This document shows, one piece after another, positions 19,036 through 23,962 of a stretch of 23,962 bases of DNA. The translations under genes and the position numbers were made by a program. The stretch's first letter is position 1. Every line of letters begins with the position of its first letter. Origin of the DNA: a virus. The notes beneath the pieces are model-generated. The model was not told the origin of the DNA. It saw nothing but the letters and a program-made list of their open reading frames with translations, and ran no database searches. The stretch spans positions 1 through 23,962 of the IMG/VR virus record IMGVR_UViG_3300028025_000227. The stretch is one strand, 5' to 3'.

Positions 19036-19225
19036 CAATTTTCTCCAGTCTTTGCACGAGGTCTCTAACGATGGTTTCCGCATGAGTCAGACCCCGGATG
19101 ACTCCACAGACATGCCGATACTCGGCAAAATCGTTTGCTCGACCCAAAGCTAGAAATGCAGCTTGGTCGGTACGTAATTTCTCAATCTCATTCGCAAGGT
19201 AGTTAAGTACCCGGTCGTTGTCCAT
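19028..19225 (-). CDS. Small helical conserved phage protein (65 aa)
   Basis: A 65-residue, all-helical protein: MDNDRVLNYLANEIEKLRTD, then FLALGRANDFAEYRHVCGVI, RGLTHAETIVRDLVQRLEKID. The YRHVCGVIRGL...IxDLVxRLE block recurs in small phage proteins behind portal genes as I recall. ATG at 19225 is preferred over GTG at 19231 because AAAGGG lies at the right distance for the ATG. It overlaps the GroES-like gene by 8 bases, suggesting coupled expression. The function is unknown; it may be a chaperone partner or portal-assembly factor. Confidence 0.78.
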   Translation of the reverse strand: MDNDRVLNYLANEIEKLRTDQAAFLALGRANDFAEYRHVCGVIRGLTHAETIVRDLVQRLEKIDD

Positions 19226-19227
19226 GT

Positions 19228-21741
19228 TCACCCTTTCTTAGGTGGTTGTTTCTGTTGCTGGGGCTGGCTGCGCTGCGCCATACGTTGTGCGTTCTGCGCT
19301 GTTAGCTGGGCCTTGTGCTTGGCAATCTCCACGCCCATACGCATGCCATCGGTCTGCTGCTGTTTCTGAACCTTGTCCCGTGCAGCGGCTGCGGTAGCGC
19401 CTGTCTGCATAGCCGCGATTTCCTTCTGGGCTGCGATGCGTGACTTCTCAATCTCGATCTGGTCGGCCTTGGCTGCGGCGTCTGTTGCTTGCTTTTGTTT
19501 TTTAAGCTCTAGGTCCTGCTGACGTAGCTGGAGTTCTTGCATCTGCATCTGGACCACGGGGTCCTGCATCTTCTGCTGAGCCTGCTGCTGCTGGGCTGAT
19601 TGCTGGTCCCGCTGGAGTAGTTGCTGGGACGCCTGCGCAGCCAACATTGCAATCTGGTCGGCCAACTCAGGAGACACCTGCTTGTTCTGCTCTTCAGACG
19701 GCAAGGCCATGCCCATCGCCATCTCAACCTGTTTGCGGTACTCGAACGCAACGTGCTCGTTGACGTGTGCCATAGCTGCGGCCATGATGGCTTGGGCTGC
19801 GGGGTTCATCTGTAGCATCTGCTGAATCTTGGGGTTCTGTATCGCAGACATGTGCACCTGAATGTGCGCTTGGTGGTTCTGCTCTATGAACGCCTTGACC
19901 GGCTTGCCCATCAGCATGTTCTGGTTCTCCTGTATGGGGTCCGTCGGCACTGCATCCTCATCTACTGGCACGAGCTTCTCGGCGTTCTTGATGCCCAAGA
20001 CCTCAATCATCTGGCGGTGCAGGAGAGGCAAGTTGTAAAGCTGCGGGGCTGACTGTGCAAGCTGGAGTACAGCTTGGTACTGCACAATCTTCTGCGCCAT
20101 CGTCGCGGCATTTGGGTCGCTGACCGGGATGACATCCACGGCGTCATAGTCTTCTTTCTTTGCTCGGCGGGTCGCATCAACCGGGTCGTACTCGTACTCA
20201 TCCGGTGTGTAGTCGGCAATGATGACCTTGAGAAGCTTGAACTCCTGCTTCATGGAGTAGTGGATGCGGGCCTGAACAGCCGTCATCACTTTCAGAGTGC
20301 GCTCCAGCAGAGCCAGAGTTGTACCCACCGGAGCGTTAGTGCTCATGTCGCTGACGTTCATGTCCCCACTGGATGCAAACGCCCGCCCTTCTTGGACGAT
20401 GTTCTGGAACAGCGCGAACAGAACCTGACTTGGCTCCTTGTACGGCAGGGGCAGGATGTTGTCCCGGATAGACCCGCTCGGTACATCCACGTCACGGAAT
20501 TCACCGGGCTGGATGGGAGTGTCGTCACCCTTGATACGCAGACCACGGGACTTCAGACCACCGGGCAGATTCGACAACGTACCTGCGTCAATCAACTGAC
20601 GTTGAATCATCGTGGCGCTACGAGCGTAGCCACCAATCAAGTGGATTAACCCGTATCCATAGAACCCAAATCCCGGAATGTACTGGTAGTGCACGAAGTG
20701 CTGGCGCTTGGTGTGGAGCGCATCATCCTCGTACCAATTGCGTCGTATGGCCACAATCTGACGGGTGGACTTCTCAACGGTCACCACGTACGGCAACGCG
20801 ATGCCCGTGGGCTTACCCTTCTTGTTTACATGCTCAAACCCAGCCAAGTCCAAGTCAACGTGCATCTCAAGGAAACGAAACCTATCATCCTGCAAGGCCG
20901 TTATGCCCTGCTCTTCAGCCTTCTGCTTCTCGATGTCATCAAGCTCCAGTGACGGCTCCCCGAGGTCCACGTCGCTGTAGAACCCAGCCTCTTGCAGCTT
21001 CAACACTTCATTCTTGGTCTTACGCATGACGTGCGTGACCCGCTCGGCAGTCTCCAAGCTACTGGCCCCATACGGCACCACGATGTCCTCGGCGGTGATG
21101 AACATCGCCATCTGACGACCTTTGCTCGGGTCGTAGTAGACCTTCTTGAACGCAGAGCCTGCCAACGGCAGTGACCACAACATCTTCTCGTGCTCCGGGC
21201 GGTACTCGGACATTACCTCGGTAAGCTGGTAGTTCATGTCCTCGCGCACGCGTGCGGCTGCTTCTTCTTTAAGCAGATCGATAGCCCCAACAATCTGCGT
21301 CTTCACCGGGCCCATTGCCGGGAAGGTCTCCATCATTGCCTCGGACTGGAACCGCACAACTGCCTCGGTCAGCATCGGGTGGAACACACCACATGCACCC
21401 TGCCACGGTTCTGTGCGCTCTTCGTAGTTCAAGCCCAGTAGCTTCAGCCCTTCGATGTAGGTCTTTATCCAGTCCTTACGGTCCATGTTGTCTTTGACGA
21501 AATCATCGACCAAGTCATTACCCAGAGCACCAAGCTCCGAGTCGTCCATGAAGTCGGCTAGGTTCGCATCAAAGTCTTCGGCGGTTGCTTTCTGGGGTTT
21601 GAGGTCAATCTCTACGCCCCCCATGTCAATACTCATGGACTCCGGGTCTTCAATCTCAATCTCGATGTCCGGTGCGTCCATCATCTCGGCCAGCCCCACA
21701 GGTGCTTGGTACAGGGATTTATCCATTGAACTCGTAGCCAT
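19228..21741 (-). CDS. Portal protein with long Gln-rich C-terminus (837 aa)
   Basis: An 837-residue portal (head-tail connector ring). Blocks typical of large podovirus-type portals appear in order: acidic N-terminus, YEERTEPWQGACGVFHPMLT, EAVVRFQSEAMMETFPAMGP, MLWSLPLAGSAFKKVYYDPS, FITAEDIVVPYGASSLETAE, GYGLIHLIGGYARSATMIQR and GTTLALLERTLKVMTAVQAR. From about residue 680 a Gln/Ala/Lys-rich coiled-coil tail follows (QQQQAQQKMQDPVVQMQMQE and similar), which in such proteins forms the internal barrel or extends into the head. AAAGGAAAG lies before the ATG. It drives DNA entry together with the large terminase encoded upstream. Confidence 0.93.
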   Translation of the reverse strand: MATSSMDKSLYQAPVGLAEMMDAPDIEIEIEDPESMSIDMGGVEIDLKPQKATAEDFDANLADFMDDSELGALGNDLVDDFVKDNMDRKDWIKTYIEGLKLLGLNYEERTEPWQGACGVFHPMLTEAVVRFQSEAMMETFPAMGPVKTQIVGAIDLLKEEAAARVREDMNYQLTEVMSEYRPEHEKMLWSLPLAGSAFKKVYYDPSKGRQMAMFITAEDIVVPYGASSLETAERVTHVMRKTKNEVLKLQEAGFYSDVDLGEPSLELDDIEKQKAEEQGITALQDDRFRFLEMHVDLDLAGFEHVNKKGKPTGIALPYVVTVEKSTRQIVAIRRNWYEDDALHTKRQHFVHYQYIPGFGFYGYGLIHLIGGYARSATMIQRQLIDAGTLSNLPGGLKSRGLRIKGDDTPIQPGEFRDVDVPSGSIRDNILPLPYKEPSQVLFALFQNIVQEGRAFASSGDMNVSDMSTNAPVGTTLALLERTLKVMTAVQARIHYSMKQEFKLLKVIIADYTPDEYEYDPVDATRRAKKEDYDAVDVIPVSDPNAATMAQKIVQYQAVLQLAQSAPQLYNLPLLHRQMIEVLGIKNAEKLVPVDEDAVPTDPIQENQNMLMGKPVKAFIEQNHQAHIQVHMSAIQNPKIQQMLQMNPAAQAIMAAAMAHVNEHVAFEYRKQVEMAMGMALPSEEQNKQVSPELADQIAMLAAQASQQLLQRDQQSAQQQQAQQKMQDPVVQMQMQELQLRQQDLELKKQKQATDAAAKADQIEIEKSRIAAQKEIAAMQTGATAAAARDKVQKQQQTDGMRMGVEIAKHKAQLTAQNAQRMAQRSQPQQQKQPPKKG

Positions 21742-21756
21742 ATTCTTTCCTTTGCG

Positions 21757-23277
21757 TTAGACCGTATAGAACCGCTCGTTGCGGCGTCTGAAATACTGAA
21801 TTTCTTCCGGCTCGTCACTGGGCAGTCGGAGAAACCCACCTTGCCTGAACCTCATAAGCGCCAGCGTTGTAGCGTCAACCAAGTCGTCGTGCTGCCCGGA
21901 CGGGAACTCCGCAATCTCATCGACCAACTCTTCCGCCCACCGTGTTTGTGGCACCCATACTTTTCCCGAGGCGATTATGTCTGATACTGCGTTGAGACGA
22001 GCAATCTTGTCTTGGCCTTTACCCGGCGTGTAGTCCTGCACAGGTATGCCCATCGCCCGGAGGTCATATATAAGAGGCGCACCTGACGCCTTCTTCTCAA
22101 TCAACACGCCGTCGGGTTCAAACTCCTTATACTCTGCTAACACGTCGCGTTTAAGGTCGGGATACTCAACTCGCTTCTTGTAGGTATTGAGCAGGATGAT
22201 GTTCTTGTTCTGCTTGTCCTCGTCCAAGCTGAAAATCCCCCACGTCGTCCCAGCGGAGTAGTCGGCCCGGTTGTTCTTCTCGAACGCCGTGTCCCATGTC
22301 TGGAGGATGTACTCGCACTGGGGCGGCTCGTCTTTCTCCCACCACTTCCACCAGTCTCGCTTCACAATAGCTGACTCGTTACCCACCGGGTTCTGCTGGT
22401 ACTGCGCCTGCCACTTGGCGTTGGGCAACTCTTTGTGCAGCGCCTCCAACTCCTCGATAGACCAGAACTGCGGCCACAGCGGATTGCCCGAGGGCAGGAT
22501 GGCCGGGAACTCGATGACCTCCCACTCCTCACCGCTACGCGCAGCGGCTGCACGCAATACCTGACCTGTCAAGTCCCGTTGAGACCACCGGGTCATCACC
22601 ACAACAATAGAGCCTCCGGGCTGGAGACGCTGACGCGGGCCTGACGTGTACCACTCGTACACTTTGTCATACACTTCTGGGTTGCTAGCGGCCATCGCCG
22701 CCTCTTGCTCTGAGTGCGGGTCGTCAATAATAAGGATGTCGGCACCCTTACCGGTCACCGCACCGCCCACACCGATAGCGAAATAGTCTCCACCCTTGCT
22801 GGTGTTCCACCGGCCAGCCGCTTTCGAGTCCGCTTGGAGGTGCAGTTCAGGAAAAATCTCGTGGTACACGTCGGAATCGACCAAGTTACGCACTTTCCTA
22901 CCAAAACCCACGGCTAATTCAGCAGTGTGTGATGTCTGGATGACTTTTTTACCCGGAAACTGCCCCAAAAACCACGCCGGGAGCAAATACGACGCAAATT
23001 CTGACTTGGTATGCCGTGGGGGCATGTTGATGATGAGCCTTTTGCACTCTCCACGGGCTACGCGCTCGAACGCATTGGCCATTCTCTTGTGGTGGGCCCC
23101 AGAAATGAACGTAGGCCAGACTTTTTCGACGAATTTGATGAATCTTGTGCTACAAAGTTCTTTTTCTTTGAGCTTCTCCAGCTTGTTTAGCTGCGCTTCG
23201 AGCACACGGAGGTCGCTCTCGGTCAGTTTTCCCGAGTCAATCAGGGCTTCGATGTCTTTGAGGGAGATTTCACTCAC
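21757..23277 (-). CDS. terL: Terminase large subunit (DNA packaging ATPase/nuclease)
   Basis: A 506-residue packaging motor. The N-terminal ATPase has a Walker A-type motif MPPRHTKSE (85-93), Walker B ILIIDDP (181-187) with adjacent acidic residues, and a coupling motif VVMTRWS (227-232). The C-terminal nuclease has Asp329 (LQTWDTAFE), Glu394 (LIEKKASG) and Asp464/465/468 (DDLVDATTLA). It cuts concatemers and pumps DNA through the portal encoded next. The start is GTG at 23277, overlapping the small-subunit stop by 8 bases with AGAGG about 9 bases upstream. Length and motifs are complete. The family resembles headful-type terminases; the packaging mode was not tested. Confidence 0.96.
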   Translation of the reverse strand: MSEISLKDIEALIDSGKLTESDLRVLEAQLNKLEKLKEKELCSTRFIKFVEKVWPTFISGAHHKRMANAFERVARGECKRLIINMPPRHTKSEFASYLLPAWFLGQFPGKKVIQTSHTAELAVGFGRKVRNLVDSDVYHEIFPELHLQADSKAAGRWNTSKGGDYFAIGVGGAVTGKGADILIIDDPHSEQEAAMAASNPEVYDKVYEWYTSGPRQRLQPGGSIVVVMTRWSQRDLTGQVLRAAAARSGEEWEVIEFPAILPSGNPLWPQFWSIEELEALHKELPNAKWQAQYQQNPVGNESAIVKRDWWKWWEKDEPPQCEYILQTWDTAFEKNNRADYSAGTTWGIFSLDEDKQNKNIILLNTYKKRVEYPDLKRDVLAEYKEFEPDGVLIEKKASGAPLIYDLRAMGIPVQDYTPGKGQDKIARLNAVSDIIASGKVWVPQTRWAEELVDEIAEFPSGQHDDLVDATTLALMRFRQGGFLRLPSDEPEEIQYFRRRNERFYTV

Positions 23278-23878
23278 CGGTTTGGACCTCTGACTGTTCT
23301 TCTTGCTCTGGCTCTACGGGCTGGAACGGTTCCGCTGGCCCAAGCTGGAGGTCAAGGTCGTCTAGGGGGGTTATGTCTGTGGCCTCGGCATTGAGCAGGC
23401 GTTTGACCCGCTCCTTGATGCTGTTCTCAAGTGTTACGGACGTGGTGTGGTGTACATGAATCTCGCTGCGTTCGGTGAAGAGGCCGATGTCGCTGTGCTT
23501 ACCTAGCAGTTCTAACGCCTTGAGTTCATGTTTCGTGTCTCCGCACGCTGCTATCTCTATCAGGCGGTTGGTGATGAAGTTCCGCGCTTGCAGTTGATCG
23601 GCAAAGGCCGTGTAGTCGAACTGCTTGATGAGTACCGATGTGGCTTGGGCTTGCGCGGATATGGCCAGCGTTTTAGGCTTCTCGGGTTTCCCCTCACCTA
23701 GTATGAGCTTCTTCGCAGCTTCTAGGTCATTGTCGTCGTAGTCAATGCTTCCACCTAGCTGAGCAATCAGGTCAGCGGTATTCACAGCAATGGCTACGCT
23801 ATCCGCATGAGTCTTGGGCTGCTCATCGGACATGTCGAACGGAACAGGGTGTTCCGCAGTAGGCGTTACGTTAATCAT
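23270..23878 (-). CDS. terS: Terminase small subunit (probable)
   Basis: A 202-residue protein directly before the large terminase, overlapping it by 8 bases. It has an acidic first part (PFDMSDEQPKTHADSVAIAV), a helical core (QARNFITNRLIEIAACGDTK, HELKALELLGKHSDIGLFTE, RSEIHVHHTT) typical of phage small terminases and the helix-turn-helix-to-oligomerisation region, and an acidic, Glu/Pro/Gln-rich tail. It would recognise viral DNA and start packaging. The start is uncertain: ATG at 23878 is used here, GTG at 23908 and ATG at 23833 are alternatives, and none has a good ribosome binding site. The call rests on ALELLGKHSDIGLF and position. Confidence 0.85.
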   Translation of the reverse strand: MINVTPTAEHPVPFDMSDEQPKTHADSVAIAVNTADLIAQLGGSIDYDDNDLEAAKKLILGEGKPEKPKTLAISAQAQATSVLIKQFDYTAFADQLQARNFITNRLIEIAACGDTKHELKALELLGKHSDIGLFTERSEIHVHHTTSVTLENSIKERVKRLLNAEATDITPLDDLDLQLGPAEPFQPVEPEQEEQSEVQTGE

Positions 23879-23962
23879 AGGCACCGAGTAAACGGGAAGA
23901 TGTACCACTGTAGCACAAAAACTGGAGGAGGTTGAGACTCCTTACCGGGGGGTGTTTCTATG
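23879..23962 (-). other. Upstream edge region, possibly the 3' end of another gene
   Basis: On the minus strand one frame stays open from the window edge for 28 codons and ends in a TGA at 23875-23877 that overlaps the ATG at 23878 as ATGA, the junction type used throughout this operon. It may be the C-terminus of an upstream gene. A short AGGAG/CTCCT inverted repeat (about 23922-23938) followed by TTTTTG is also present but weak. Too little is visible to decide. Confidence 0.3.

Noticed and set aside
19036-19083. Longer start for the GroES-like gene
   Set aside because: GGAG at the right distance marks the ATG at 19035; the extension covers the upstream gene's coding end.
23922-23938. Short inverted repeat plus T-run near the right edge as a terminator
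   Set aside because: The stem is only about 5 bp with a 7-base loop; too weak to call, and the rest of the upstream region is outside the window.
1-23962. Integrase, attachment sites, tRNA genes, CRISPR arrays and insertion sequences
   Set aside because: No cloverleaf, regularly spaced repeat array, transposase motif or integrase motif was seen on either strand; lifestyle cannot be decided from this window.

Overview
The window is part of the structural and lysis region of a tailed double-stranded DNA phage (Caudoviricetes). Every supported gene lies on the minus strand, so transcription runs from high to low coordinates. Genes are packed almost without gaps, and many stop and start codons overlap by 4 or 8 bases. 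Most genes carry AGGAG-type ribosome binding sites, which points to a Gram-negative-like bacterial host, but the sequence does not identify the host. No tape-measure/tail-tube/sheath set is visible. Instead there are short-tail-type connector proteins (an adaptor, a connector or tubular protein, and a nozzle-like beta protein), so a podovirus-like particle is likely but not proven.

Head module (about 23.9 to 14.9 kb): small terminase, large terminase, portal, a 65-residue helical protein, a GroES-like co-chaperonin, an HNH endonuclease, a probable scaffolding protein, a conserved 152-residue protein, a 277-residue structural protein, and a Mu gpT-like major capsid protein. A rho-independent terminator follows the capsid gene. 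Just past it lie a sigma70-like promoter, a GIY-YIG homing endonuclease, and a second sigma70-like promoter that leads into the next operon.

Connector module (about 14.0 to 8.0 kb): two small beta structural proteins separated by a stable hairpin; a run of very small Lys/Gly-rich proteins, several with GTG or TTG starts; a connector protein; a zinc-ribbon protein; an adaptor protein; and a second HNH endonuclease fitted between two ATGA overlaps.

Tail-tip and lysis module (about 8.5 kb to the left edge): two paralogous structural proteins, a 20-residue-repeat protein, several small fibre-like beta proteins, a membrane protein, a 3TM holin of the gene-transfer-agent type, an M15 peptidase endolysin, a third HNH endonuclease, a 705-residue nozzle-like protein, a 99-residue protein, and the start of a Gly/Ala-rich virion protein that runs off the left edge.

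The most notable points are four free-standing homing endonucleases in one structural region; a co-chaperonin gene placed beside portal and scaffold; the terminator/promoter/endonuclease/promoter cassette behind the capsid gene; and a cluster of small basic proteins of unknown role that share a tail motif, one of which looks like a fusion with an internal start. Genes of 42 and 59 codons, and several corrected starts, are annotated from ribosome binding sites.
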